Source: Nostoc sp. UCD121 (GTDB taxonomy: Bacteria; Cyanobacteriota; Cyanobacteriia; Cyanobacteriales; Nostocaceae). From it: DNA of 64,000 nt. A program made the position numbers and the translations under genes. Below the pieces are notes generated by a model that did no database searches, was not told where the DNA came from, and saw only the letters and a list, made by a program, of their open reading frames with translations. This document shows, piece by piece, positions 25,954 to 34,687 of this stretch. Positions within the stretch are counted from its first letter, which is position 1; every line of letters starts with the position of its first letter. The DNA is taken from the NCBI RefSeq assembly GCF_014222285.1, contig NZ_JACKZS010000011.1, positions 1 to 64,000 on the forward strand, in the 5' to 3' direction.

Positions 25954-28554
25954 TCAAATTCTAGATAGAGTAGCAGTACTTGTAGTAGCTAGTGTACTAC
26001 TTTGAGAAATCGGAATCTCAACCCAAAATTCTGCTCCCCGTCCTGGTTCTGAAATACACCAGATAGCTCCATTGTGTTTTTCTGCGACAATCTGAGCGCT
26101 AATTGCCAATCCTAATCCTGTGCCTTTACCTGCGGGTTTTGTGGTAAAGAAAGGGTCAAATAATCGTTGCTTAACTGCTGGGGTTATGCCAGCACCATTA
26201 TCTGCAATTTGTATAGTTATGCGATCTGGGTTGCGTAACTGAGTACGAATTACAATTTGGCTGGGGTTAGCTTCTATGTCTTCAAGAGTTCGCTGACTGT
26301 TATAACTATCTAAGGCATCAATGGCATTACTGATGAGATTCATAAATACCTGATTGAGTTGTCCAGCATAGCAATCTACTAAAGGGATATCACCGTATTC
26401 TTTGACTATTTCAATTCCGGTATTTCCAGACGTTTGTTTGAGGCGATTTTGTAAAATCAGTAGTGTGCTATCAATACCTTCGTGAATGTTGACAGGCTTC
26501 ATATCCGCTTCGTCAAGTCGAGAAAAATTCCGCAAGGATAGAACTATTTCACGAATGCGATTAGCTCCCATTTTCATTGAACTTAGGATTTTAGGTAGAT
26601 CCTCAGCCATAAAGTCAAGATCGATCGCTTCTATATAAGCTTGTACTTCATGTGTTGGAGTAGCATTGGACTTTTGATAAAGTTCTACCAGTTCCAATAA
26701 GCCCAGCGTATATTCATTTACATGGGTCAGATTACCGTAGATAAAGTTAACTGGGTTATTGATTTCGTGAGCTACCCCAGCCACTAATTGGCCTAAACTC
26801 GACATTTTTTCAGTTTGAATTAGTTGAGCTTGGGTCTGTTTGAGATTGTGTAGTACTTGGTTGAGTTGTTCTGCTTGAGTAGTTGCAGCAGCAGTGGCAG
26901 CGCGGCTTTGATTATACAATTGCGCTTGGTCAATGGCGATCGCTAACTGGTCAGCTACACCTCGAATCAGTTCCACCTCTTCATCACTCCAAGAACGCAG
27001 CGCCCTACTATGTTCGCAGACAATCACACCCAAGCGACCCGACTGAGTTTGAACCGAAACTGTTAGGAGAGACTTAAAACCCAATGTCACTAGTAAATTC
27101 CGATTTTTGAAATCAAGCCAGGGATCTGTTGCAATGTCATCAAAGCAAAGCAAATTCCCTTGTAGAATAGCCTCACTCAGTGCTTCCACATTCTGGATAG
27201 GAGAACAGCCTAAAGGTTCTGGCAAGTCGGAAGCCCAAGCTTGTTGACTGAGTTCAAAACTAGTAGATTCATCTTCTTGATGACACCAAAAAAACTGGCA
27301 TCGATCAATCTGTAGCAGTTCCCGAACTTCAACAACCACTGTACTCAAAATCGTATTTAGATCCAGCGAGTTGCGAATCTGACTAGATAAACGAGTTTTA
27401 AGAATTTTTTCCCGTTCAACTAGCTTTCGTAACTGAGCTTCAGACTGCTTTAACTCTAGCTGGGCCATCTGACGATTGACACTAGCTTTTGCTAGTAGCC
27501 AAGAACCAATACCAATGAGTCCTACTAACCCAGCATATAGAAGTAGCAATTGGCTCAAAAATCGGTTTGATTTGGCCATCAACATCTCTGGCGATACCCA
27601 TGAGACAATCTTCCAATAATAGGATTTGGTATCAATTTGATTTTGGCTTGGTGCAAAAGCCTGTCCTGCTCCTGTACTAGATTTTTGTCCTTCAAGAAGT
27701 GGATAAACTGTAGTAAAAGTGAACATTCCCTCAGCAGTTTGGAATTGTCCCGATTCTTTTTGAGAAATTTGCTGCCATGCTTGGGGAAAAGTTTTGCCAA
27801 AAGTGTGGTTTTTGCGCTCGGGAAACATAAATCCCCATTCGTCCTCAGATTTAGCCCCTTTTAACCAATAACCATCAGCATTCAGCAGCATTCCCTGACT
27901 AGGTACGTTAGCGAAAGCTTGATTAAAATTATCCAGCAGTTTAGCACCGAAATAATTTAACACTACAATGCCTCGTTTCTGTCCACGACGATCAAAAACG
28001 GGAATGCCAAAGCGGATCATTGGCTTCAAGGGTTGTTGAACCTGACCTCGTTCAATGTTGAGGTCAAGGGGAGAGACAAACACTTCTCCTTGGTTCAGCC
28101 GCAAAGTGTCATTAAACCAGTAGCGCTTGGCTTGCACTTGCAGTTTTTCTTCGGGGACAATCTCTGGTTCACCCTGTTTGAAGTTGACTCTGACAACTTC
28201 TTTACCTGATTGATCCAAAAAGCGAATTTGGTCGTAAAGTTTTTTATATTGAGAAAATGATAAGAATTCTCTAGAAAGTGCCTGTTTTTCTTCATCTACT
28301 CCTTCTAAAATTCTCTGTAGCTCGTTTTGTTTAGAAATGACAATCAAATCTGAAACAACGGAGTGAAAGTCTCCACTAATTACTTTTGTTTCTAAATCTA
28401 CTTTGTCAAGTTCATTAGTTTTTAAAATAATTTTCTCCGTCTGTACCTGTTGGTAATAAATAGTCCCTACAACACTTCCAACGAAGGCCGATAATGGTAA
28501 AAAAACGGCTAAAAAGTGTTTGATTAAAATTCGTGAATGGCTCTGTGGTGACAT
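25954..28554 (-). CDS. Membrane sensor histidine kinase with extracytoplasmic sensor and GAF domain
   Basis: An 866-residue two-component kinase. A first membrane helix (about 11-32) is followed by a large periplasmic Cache-like sensor (about 35-335, with VRVNFKQGEPEIVPEEKLQV and RGIVVLNYFGAKLLDNF), a second helix (about 336-357), and a coiled segment. A GAF domain lies at about 395-545, then a coiled coil, then the dimerisation domain with phospho-acceptor His596 in VAGVAHEINNP. The ATPase domain has NLISNAIDALD, DNGAGI and GKGTGLGLAIS. There is no receiver domain and no neighbouring response regulator, so its partner lies elsewhere. The ligand is unknown. Confidence 0.92.
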   Translation of the reverse strand: MSPQSHSRILIKHFLAVFLPLSAFVGSVVGTIYYQQVQTEKIILKTNELDKVDLETKVISGDFHSVVSDLIVISKQNELQRILEGVDEEKQALSREFLSFSQYKKLYDQIRFLDQSGKEVVRVNFKQGEPEIVPEEKLQVQAKRYWFNDTLRLNQGEVFVSPLDLNIERGQVQQPLKPMIRFGIPVFDRRGQKRGIVVLNYFGAKLLDNFNQAFANVPSQGMLLNADGYWLKGAKSEDEWGFMFPERKNHTFGKTFPQAWQQISQKESGQFQTAEGMFTFTTVYPLLEGQKSSTGAGQAFAPSQNQIDTKSYYWKIVSWVSPEMLMAKSNRFLSQLLLLYAGLVGLIGIGSWLLAKASVNRQMAQLELKQSEAQLRKLVEREKILKTRLSSQIRNSLDLNTILSTVVVEVRELLQIDRCQFFWCHQEDESTSFELSQQAWASDLPEPLGCSPIQNVEALSEAILQGNLLCFDDIATDPWLDFKNRNLLVTLGFKSLLTVSVQTQSGRLGVIVCEHSRALRSWSDEEVELIRGVADQLAIAIDQAQLYNQSRAATAAATTQAEQLNQVLHNLKQTQAQLIQTEKMSSLGQLVAGVAHEINNPVNFIYGNLTHVNEYTLGLLELVELYQKSNATPTHEVQAYIEAIDLDFMAEDLPKILSSMKMGANRIREIVLSLRNFSRLDEADMKPVNIHEGIDSTLLILQNRLKQTSGNTGIEIVKEYGDIPLVDCYAGQLNQVFMNLISNAIDALDSYNSQRTLEDIEANPSQIVIRTQLRNPDRITIQIADNGAGITPAVKQRLFDPFFTTKPAGKGTGLGLAISAQIVAEKHNGAIWCISEPGRGAEFWVEIPISQSSTLATTSTATLSRI

Positions 28555-28612
28555 ATCTGATACTTAAGTACGATTCAGAAAAAAATCGGGCTAAAAATCA
28601 GCGAAGTTCCAG

Positions 28613-28750
28613 CTACGCCATATTTTCGGAGTCAAGGTTGAGAAAAGCCTTTTTCTCTTGGTAGGTATAGCTAATCAGCCCAGCTACCAAATTCACCATG
28701 AAATTGAATACTCTGCGACTTCTGGAATGTTCTAGTTGAACAATATTCCA
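28613..28750 (-). pseudogene. 3-prime remnant of an IS982-like transposase
   Basis: The minus strand reads 45 residues ending in a stop at 28613: WNIVQLEHSRSRRVFNFMVN, LVAGLISYTYQEKKAFLNLD. This matches, from memory, the C-terminal end of IS982-family transposases (EHSRHRS, NFxVNLxAGLIAY). No upstream part of the transposase is present. It shows that an insertion sequence once lay upstream of the histidine kinase. Confidence 0.6.
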
Positions 28751-28975
28751 CCCTTTTTTGCTATTGTGGGTTAGACACTCTCATAGTCAGTACCGAAAAA
28801 TTACCTAATTAGAAAATTACACTTGCAATTGCTTTTCAATACTGAAAATAAAGAGAAGCTATGGCTACGACAGGCTATTCGGCATCGCTAAAAATGGTTC
28901 TTTATTCTGGCGCTGCGATCGCATATCAATAGATTACGTACAATCTATCTAGAATCAGATTTGGCAAAACCGCTC

Positions 28976-29698
28976 ATGTTAAACTACAATCCGCTACATT
29001 GTTTGCCATCTTCCGAAGAGCTACCCGACTCAAATGATACCCCTGTGGATAATGAAGTCCAAAATTTAATTCCTGGCTTGCTGAAAACGACACTGGCTTT
29101 AGTTTGGTGCGATCGCTGGGATTGGTTTTTTGGTGTTGATATGGGTATTTATTATCACCCAGATAAGCCAGCCATTGTCCCTGATGGGTTTCTCAGCTTA
29201 GGAGTTAAACGTGTAATTGATGAGGACTTACGCCTAAGTTATGTGCTATGGGAAGAAAAAAAGCTGCCAATTTTAGCACTAGAAGTTGTTTCTCAAATAT
29301 ATCGGGAAGAACATAGCAGCAAGAAAGAACTCTATGCTAAAGAATTAGGAATTTTGTACTATGTTGTGTATAGTCCCCTTCGCCGGAAAAAGACACCTTT
29401 GGAGGTGTATCACCTAGTTGATGGGGAATATATCTTAATGTCAGGAAATCCCGTTTGGCTACCAGAAATTGGTTTAGGAATTGGGCGAGAACGGGGAATT
29501 TATCAAGGTATAGTCCGAGAATGGCTGTACTGGTATGACGAGGAAGGGCAAAAATTGCTCACACCAGAAGAACGCATTAGAGAAGCGGAAGAACGCGCAG
29601 CTTTTGAAGAAGAGCGACGAGTGGAAGCAGAACAAAAAGTGAAAATGTTAATTGAAAGGTTGAATGCACTTGGTGTTGATCCAGAAAGTTTGTTATAG
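28976..29698 (+). CDS. Uma2-family (DUF820) putative endonuclease
   Basis: A 240-residue protein of the Uma2 family, a very abundant cyanobacterial group with a PD-(D/E)xK restriction-endonuclease-like fold. The catalytic pattern is visible as PAIVPDGFL (Asp), ILALEVVSQ (Glu) and SSKKELY (Lys). The C-terminal 45 residues form a charged coiled coil (ERIREAEERAAFEEERRVEA). Function in the cell is unknown; some members have been suggested to act in DNA processing. ATG at 28976 is preferred to a TTG at 28961. The gene carries its own intergenic flanks and no partner. Confidence 0.85.
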   Translation: MLNYNPLHCLPSSEELPDSNDTPVDNEVQNLIPGLLKTTLALVWCDRWDWFFGVDMGIYYHPDKPAIVPDGFLSLGVKRVIDEDLRLSYVLWEEKKLPILALEVVSQIYREEHSSKKELYAKELGILYYVVYSPLRRKKTPLEVYHLVDGEYILMSGNPVWLPEIGLGIGRERGIYQGIVREWLYWYDEEGQKLLTPEERIREAEERAAFEEERRVEAEQKVKMLIERLNALGVDPESLL

Positions 29699-29843
29699 AT
29701 TCACCAAATTTTGTAATTTTCGCTGCCTTAATGTTAATTATCTTCCTGGGTAGGGAATTATATTTATGAGCAACTAATAGCTTAACGGTACAAATCGTAA
29801 TGACTTGTTGCTAAATAAATATATCAAAACCTGCATAAAAAAT

Positions 29844-30551
29844 ATGGAAGTTAAATTAGGATTTGGAGCAGTCCCAAAACCTCAATATGTCTTTGTCAGC
29901 AAAGAAGCCGATCACTGTTGGTATATGCTTGCTGAAGATGAAAAACGCATCCCAATTAATGAAAGAGCCTTGACTGGGGTAATTACAGAGATAGAAGTTA
30001 ATAGAAAGTTTGAAACTAAATTCGGGCCAGTTGAAAAAAACGATTTATATATTTTGGCAGATAAACCTTATATTATCCGTTCAGGTAGCGACTCTTTCTT
30101 TTCTAAAAGTTTATTGTTATCTTTAGATACCCTTACTTGTAAAGAATTGTGTAATCCACTAACGATCGCCGTTAGTCCTGGAGATAGTAATGTAGTTTTT
30201 TGTAAAATTTACGATCCAATAACTTATCGTTCGGTAGGTGTTAGTTGGGATGGACATAAGGAATTAGACTGGCAAGCTGTAGGGCAAAAAGTAAGTTTAA
30301 AAATTAATAAAATTCACAATTATAATCAAGATAAAAATCAATCTCAATCAGAAGCAAGTGACAATATAAAAACGCCTGAACCGCGTGATGTTTTTATAGC
30401 TAAAACTGACACATATTTAGCCCAATTAAATTGGACTCCAGAGCAGGGAAGGGATTATTTGCAGCAGAAATATGGCAAGCGATCGCGCTTACAACTCACT
30501 GATACAGAAATTCTGGAATTCATTGATTACCTGAAGCTACAACTAACCTAA
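29844..30551 (+). CDS. Unrecognised protein with a C-terminal cyanobacterial helical module
   Basis: A 235-residue soluble protein that I cannot assign to a known family as a whole. The N-terminal two thirds are mixed alpha/beta (LGFGAVPKPQYVFVSKEADH, later YIIRSGSDSFFSKSLLL). A charged, Asn/Gln-rich linker at about 165-185 leads to a compact C-terminal segment, LAQLNWTPEQGRDYLQQKYG followed by KRSRLQLTDTEILEFIDYL. I recall this last module at the ends of several cyanobacterial proteins, some annotated as DNA-binding, so a nucleic-acid role is possible. The ATG at 29844 is chosen over a TTG at 29805. Confidence 0.7.
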   Translation: MEVKLGFGAVPKPQYVFVSKEADHCWYMLAEDEKRIPINERALTGVITEIEVNRKFETKFGPVEKNDLYILADKPYIIRSGSDSFFSKSLLLSLDTLTCKELCNPLTIAVSPGDSNVVFCKIYDPITYRSVGVSWDGHKELDWQAVGQKVSLKINKIHNYNQDKNQSQSEASDNIKTPEPRDVFIAKTDTYLAQLNWTPEQGRDYLQQKYGKRSRLQLTDTEILEFIDYLKLQLT

Positions 30552-30567
30552 AGTTACTAAACTTAGA

Positions 30568-30744
30568 TTAGATTCTGTGAAGTTTTTCCCGTTGACTAGC
30601 AACTTCCAACCAACCTTGAATTGCATCTTGCAGCATTTCTAATAGATGTTCGTAGCTGTTTCCGCAAGTGTGACATCCTGGTAGGGCAGGTACAGAAGCA
30701 CACCACACACCATCCTCTTGCCAGATAACTGCTTTAATTTTCAT
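30568..30744 (-). CDS. Orphan HicB-type antitoxin
   Basis: A 58-residue protein with the HicB pattern MKIKAVIWQEDGVWCASVPA followed by LPGCHTCGNSYEHLLEMLQD. It converges with the gene ending at 30551 and has no hicA on either side, so it is a solitary antitoxin or a regulator left over from a lost pair. ATG at 30744 is preferred to a TTG at 30750. Confidence 0.75.
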   Translation of the reverse strand: MKIKAVIWQEDGVWCASVPALPGCHTCGNSYEHLLEMLQDAIQGWLEVASQREKLHRI

Positions 30745-30975
30745 CGCCAATCATCTCTACAAGATTGCGACTAATATTTTAGCGTCAAGCTGAGTGCGAT
30801 CGCACTCAACACGAGCAGGATTGACAACTGTATTCATTGCAGCCTCAAATTTATACCTTCTGAATGTTCATTAATTGGCATCTCCGGGAAATATAAGTAT
30901 AAGTTGATGCCTTATTTTTATGGCAAACCCGTAGACAAGTATTAACCAAATACTAATCACAATCAGGAGTATTTC

Positions 30976-31938
30976 ATGATTCCATTGATTTTGGGTGCTA
31001 TCGCTTTAGGAACCGCTGCTTTCGGAGCAGTAAAAGGTGCTGAAGGTGTTGGGAATATGAATGAAGCGAAGGAAATTGGTGAACGTGCCCAAAACCGTCA
31101 CTCCTATGCAGTCAGTGAGTTGAAAGCAGACTGGGAGGCGACTAACGAGCTTGCTGAAGAGTATGGTCAACTTCAGCTTGATGTGATGATGACTACAGTT
31201 GGGCGCTTTCTTGACTTTATTGAACGAAATATTGGTAAATCAAAACAAAGCGAGAAGGAGTTTTTAGAAGGGCTGGAAGGAATTTCAGTTCAGCAGATTA
31301 AGGAGTACAAAGCTGCCGCATTACAAGCTGAACAGTTTTTCAACGGTGGCACTAAGGCGATTGGAGCAGCAGCAGCAGGATATGGTGGTGCAATGAGTCT
31401 TGCTACCTCTGTAGGAGTAGCCAGCACTGGGACACTTATAGGAGGACTTAGCGGTGCAGCAGCCTGGAATGCAACTCTAGCATGGTTGGGCGGTGGCTCA
31501 TTAGCTGCTGGCGGTGGAGGTATGGCTCTTGGTTCTCTTGTGTTAGGTGGTATCACTGTTGGCCCCGCTGTTCTTATTGGAGGCTTTGTACTTGCTGGTG
31601 AAGGCGAAAAAGCATTGACTAAGGCATGGGAGTACAACGCTGAAGTCAACACTGCAATCGTTAAAATCGAAGCAGCAAAAGACTTTATGCAACAAGTAAA
31701 ACGGCGGATTACTGAGTTACAAGGTGTATTTGAATGTCTGGATAAATCTGCTATTTTAGGTCTTCAAGAACTTGAATCTTTACCATCATTCGACAAAAAC
31801 AGGGACGCTAGTAAGTTTCAAAAAGTCGCGCTTTTTGTTAAAGCACTTGCAGAAATCATGAAAACTCCTGTTTTAGATAGTGAAGGGCAGTTGAATCCTG
31901 TTACTGCGAATATACAAGCCAAATATCGTACTTTGTGA
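30976..31938 (+). CDS. Helical protein with central glycine-rich hydrophobic region (cassette gene A)
   Basis: A 320-residue protein that I do not recognise. It begins with a hydrophobic glycine/alanine segment (MIPLILGAIALGTAAFGAVK), then a charged helical region (about 28-120). Residues 125-210 are almost wholly Gly, Ala, Val, Leu and Ser, including LAAGGGGMALGSLVLGGITV, and could form a membrane hairpin with glycine-zipper packing. The last 110 residues are amphipathic helices. This helical, hydrophobic hairpin, helical plan is reminiscent of alpha-pore-forming toxins and membrane effectors of conflict systems; that is inference from layout only. AGGAG lies before the ATG at 30976. A small helical gene follows at 31950, 11 bases after its stop, and a strong terminator closes the pair. 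Confidence 0.75.
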   Translation: MIPLILGAIALGTAAFGAVKGAEGVGNMNEAKEIGERAQNRHSYAVSELKADWEATNELAEEYGQLQLDVMMTTVGRFLDFIERNIGKSKQSEKEFLEGLEGISVQQIKEYKAAALQAEQFFNGGTKAIGAAAAGYGGAMSLATSVGVASTGTLIGGLSGAAAWNATLAWLGGGSLAAGGGGMALGSLVLGGITVGPAVLIGGFVLAGEGEKALTKAWEYNAEVNTAIVKIEAAKDFMQQVKRRITELQGVFECLDKSAILGLQELESLPSFDKNRDASKFQKVALFVKALAEIMKTPVLDSEGQLNPVTANIQAKYRTL

Positions 31939-31949
31939 GCTAATTAGGA

Positions 31950-32354
31950 ATGTCGACTAAAAAAGTTACCACAGTAGTCAAGGAATTTATCAATCCTGCT
32001 GAATGCTTACAGCAAATGGTTTCAGCTTATAGTGAATATAAAATAATTGCTCAACAAGAACAGACAAAGAGACAAGAGATTGAAACTTGGGAAAAAGAAA
32101 CAATCACCAAGATAAACGCCCAGCGAGAGTTACTGATGGCGTATCTAGATCGCTCTTTTGATGAACGTGCAGAAAACTTTCGCGCCTTGTTTGCTGTCGT
32201 TGATAATGCGATCGCATCCGGCAATAATGAACAACTAGCCCTTACCTTAAACTCAATCACAGAAATAGCTAAATCAAGCCCTTTCAAAGACCTTGCTAAC
32301 TTAGCTTCTGTTCGCGCCGCCCTGGATGATCCAGATCATGAATGGACATTTTGA
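31950..32354 (+). CDS. Small helical protein (cassette gene B)
   Basis: A 134-residue, wholly helical and highly charged protein with a probable coiled coil (IAQQEQTKRQEIETWEKETI) and the ending LDDPDHEWTF. No family is recognised. It follows cassette gene A at 11 bases and shares its terminator, so the two are almost surely translated from one mRNA. Its size and lack of membrane segments would suit a partner, chaperone or immunity protein for gene A, but nothing in the sequence proves this. Confidence 0.75.
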   Translation: MSTKKVTTVVKEFINPAECLQQMVSAYSEYKIIAQQEQTKRQEIETWEKETITKINAQRELLMAYLDRSFDERAENFRALFAVVDNAIASGNNEQLALTLNSITEIAKSSPFKDLANLASVRAALDDPDHEWTF

Positions 32355-32391
32355 TTTTATAACAGTGCGATCACTCTCCCAAGCCTTTCTC

Positions 32392-32418
32392 AAAAAGCCT
32401 ACGTTGGTAGGCTTTTTT
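32392..32418 (+). terminator. Intrinsic terminator of the two-gene cassette
   Basis: AAAAAGCCTAC pairs perfectly with GTAGGCTTTTT (11 bp) around the tetraloop GTTG, 40 bases after gene B. Confidence 0.9.
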
Positions 32419-32553
32419 CATGTAGTACGAGGCTTACGGGTTACAAAGGCTTTGAGGATAATAGCGATCGCCACTATCGATGCGATCGCAATAGTTGGGC
32501 TGTCTCTTCAATCCACAAATTAAAATCTGCCTTATAAGTTGCGCTCATAGCCT

Positions 32554-32760
32554 TTATTGATTAGCTGCATAGCTTAGGCAAGCAAAAATATCCTCTTGTG
32601 TCAAATAAGGAAAGTTATCAAGCAATTCCTCGTAGGTCATGCCAGAGGCAAGATAAGATAAAACATCGTATACAGTAATTCGCATTCCTCGAATACAAGG
32701 CTTACCACCTCGTTTTCCTGGTTAGATTGTAATAATGTTTTGATGCTGCACAGCTATCAA
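32554..32760 (-). pseudogene. DUF433-family antitoxin gene with an in-frame stop
   Basis: The minus strand reads a DUF433 protein, a small helix-turn-helix family often acting as antitoxin: GGKPCIRGMRITVYDVLSYL, ASGMTYEELLDNFPYLTQED, ending SYAANQ. Upstream, the conserved VQHQNIITI is separated from PGKRGGKPCIRG by a TAA at 32722-32724. One base change from GAA would explain it. Translation could restart at the internal ATG at 32685, giving 43 residues without the conserved N-terminal strand. No partner toxin (DUF5615 type) is next to it. Confidence 0.8.
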
Positions 32761-32763
32761 TCC

Positions 32764-33039
32764 TCAAAAATCTTCATCGTCAACAAAAAATTCGGCATCG
32801 TCTTCTAATCGAGAATTACGCTGTCCAATACCAGCAAGTCCCCAAAGAGGTTGCAGCAGTGCCATGCCAATTAACCCCAAACAAGCACTAAAAGCTAACA
32901 CTAAACCCAGTGGTATCTGAATCGATTGGAATGTTAAGAATTTTAACGAGACGGGTGTGGCATTTTGAACTGAAATAACTGCGATCGCAATTACCCAAAC
33001 TGCTACAACTAGAGATGTCAAAAAAGGAGCGATTTTCAT
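32764..33039 (-). CDS. LapA-domain small membrane protein
   Basis: A 91-residue protein with two membrane helices (about 5-25 and 43-65), of the LapA (DUF1049) family: IAVISVQNATPVSLKFLTFQ between the helices is the signature. LapA proteins in proteobacteria help assemble lipopolysaccharide; in cyanobacteria the role is untested. An acidic tail (EDDAEFFVDDEDF) follows. It lies 86 bases after the phosphohexomutase gene on the same strand and may be co-transcribed with it. Confidence 0.8.
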   Translation of the reverse strand: MKIAPFLTSLVVAVWVIAIAVISVQNATPVSLKFLTFQSIQIPLGLVLAFSACLGLIGMALLQPLWGLAGIGQRNSRLEDDAEFFVDDEDF

Positions 33040-33125
33040 ACTTTGAGCAAAGTTAGGAGTGAGTTAACTGTTAATAGGAGTTAAGAATTGTTAATTTATA
33101 AATCTTAATTTTTCACTGCTAATTC

Positions 33126-34541
33126 TTATCTCTCTAATTTAGCAATGACACTCTCTAACTCTTTGGCAATTTGGGCGAGTTTTTCGGGAGTGTTGGTTTC
33201 TAGGTAGACGCGCACCAGTGGTTCTGTACCGGAAGGGCGCAATAAAACCCAGCTACCTTCTTCTAAATACAGCTTAATACCATCTTTACGCCCCACTTCC
33301 TTGACTTTAATTCCTGCTACCTCTGTAGGTGGATTTTTAGTAAAGGAGTCGATAACGGCTGTTTTGTGCGCCTCTGTGAGGTGCAAGTCTAGGCGGTTGT
33401 TGTAAAGTGGCCCATCAGCTTCAGCGATCGCTTCTTTAACCAGCTGACTTAAAGGTTTACCTTCATAAGCGATCGCTTCAGCCACCAGCATATCGGCTAA
33501 AATCCCGTCTTTTTCGGGAATATGCCCGATAATACTCAAACCGCCTGATTCTTCTCCACCAATTAATACGGCAGTTTCCCGCATTTTTTCACCGATGTAT
33601 TTAAAACCAACTGCTGTTTCGTAAATTTGCAGCCCATTTTTAGCAGCGAAATTATCCAACAAGTGGGTTGTCGCTACAGTACGAACGATAGCGCCGGTTT
33701 TACCTTTGTTTTTAATTAAATGACGTGCTAGAACTAACAACACAGTATTCGGAGTGAGGACAGTTCCTTGTTCATCAACAATACCAAAGCGATCGCTATC
33801 TCCATCCGTCGCCAAGCCCAAATCAGCTTGATCGCGGACTACAGCTTCCACTAACTCAACTAATTGTTCTCCTTTGGGTTCTGGCATTCCACCGCCAAAT
33901 AAAACATCCCTCCAATCGTGGAAACTTTCTAACTGAACACCACTATGCTGTAAAACTTCATCTAAATAGCCACGGGAGGTAGAATACAAAGCATCGTACT
34001 TTACCTTTAAATTAGCCCTTTTGATCTTTTCTATATCAAGTAGAGTGTAGATAAATTGCAGGTAATCAGGTTTCGGATCGAAAATTGAAATTGAACCTGA
34101 TGGGTTACTTCCGGGTAACTCATCCGATGCACTTTCTATATTTGCCACAATAGTATCAGTAATCTCTGGAGTGGCAGGCCCAGCATAATCGGGTATATAT
34201 TTAATTCCACAGTAAGGTGCTGGATTATGACTAGCAGTAAACATTAACGCCCCTGCGGAATTTAGGTGACGGGCGTTGTAGGCAATTACTGGTGTGGGGC
34301 AATCCCGATCAGTAATTTTCACAGTCCAACCCAAGTCTGCCAGTACTTGGGCCGCAGTTTTGGCAAACTGGTCAGCTAAAAAGCGAGTATCGTAGGCAAT
34401 AAGTACTGGTCTATCTTTTGTGTAGGCTGTTTCCAAGTAAGTGGCGATTGCCCTTGTTACTTTTCGCACGTTGGGGAAAGTAAAGTCATCGGCAATAATC
34501 CCTCGCCATCCATCGGTACCAAATTTTATCTTGCTAGACAT
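33126..34541 (-). CDS. Phosphoglucomutase/phosphomannomutase family enzyme
   Basis: A 471-residue alpha-D-phosphohexomutase. All four active-site motifs are intact: phosphoserine loop TASHNP (Ser104), metal loop DGDSDR (246-251), sugar-binding GGEESGG, and phosphate-binding RPSGTEP. It interconverts hexose 1- and 6-phosphates, probably of glucose or mannose, feeding glycogen and cell-envelope sugars. It is a useful in-window comparison for the degenerate mutase domain at 59683-62211. ATG at 34541 (MSSKIKFGTDGWRG) is chosen over an upstream GTG at 34550. Confidence 0.93.
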   Translation of the reverse strand: MSSKIKFGTDGWRGIIADDFTFPNVRKVTRAIATYLETAYTKDRPVLIAYDTRFLADQFAKTAAQVLADLGWTVKITDRDCPTPVIAYNARHLNSAGALMFTASHNPAPYCGIKYIPDYAGPATPEITDTIVANIESASDELPGSNPSGSISIFDPKPDYLQFIYTLLDIEKIKRANLKVKYDALYSTSRGYLDEVLQHSGVQLESFHDWRDVLFGGGMPEPKGEQLVELVEAVVRDQADLGLATDGDSDRFGIVDEQGTVLTPNTVLLVLARHLIKNKGKTGAIVRTVATTHLLDNFAAKNGLQIYETAVGFKYIGEKMRETAVLIGGEESGGLSIIGHIPEKDGILADMLVAEAIAYEGKPLSQLVKEAIAEADGPLYNNRLDLHLTEAHKTAVIDSFTKNPPTEVAGIKVKEVGRKDGIKLYLEEGSWVLLRPSGTEPLVRVYLETNTPEKLAQIAKELESVIAKLER

Positions 34542-34687
34542 TCTTGCCACTTGCTCCCGTACATTATCAGTACTATAAAAGCTTCCTGCAAAGCGTGTTT
34601 AGCAGCAACTATCCTCCGAAGTTCTTTTCTAAGTAAGCCTTAGTTTAAACTTCTCACCACCGTATTTTCTCTCACTGTTTCTGAGCA

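Noticed and set aside
31290-31652. A 120-codon minus-strand frame opposite cassette gene A
   Set aside because: It is the mirror of the Gly/Ala-rich codons of gene A, is Pro/Ala-rich, and has no ribosome-binding site.
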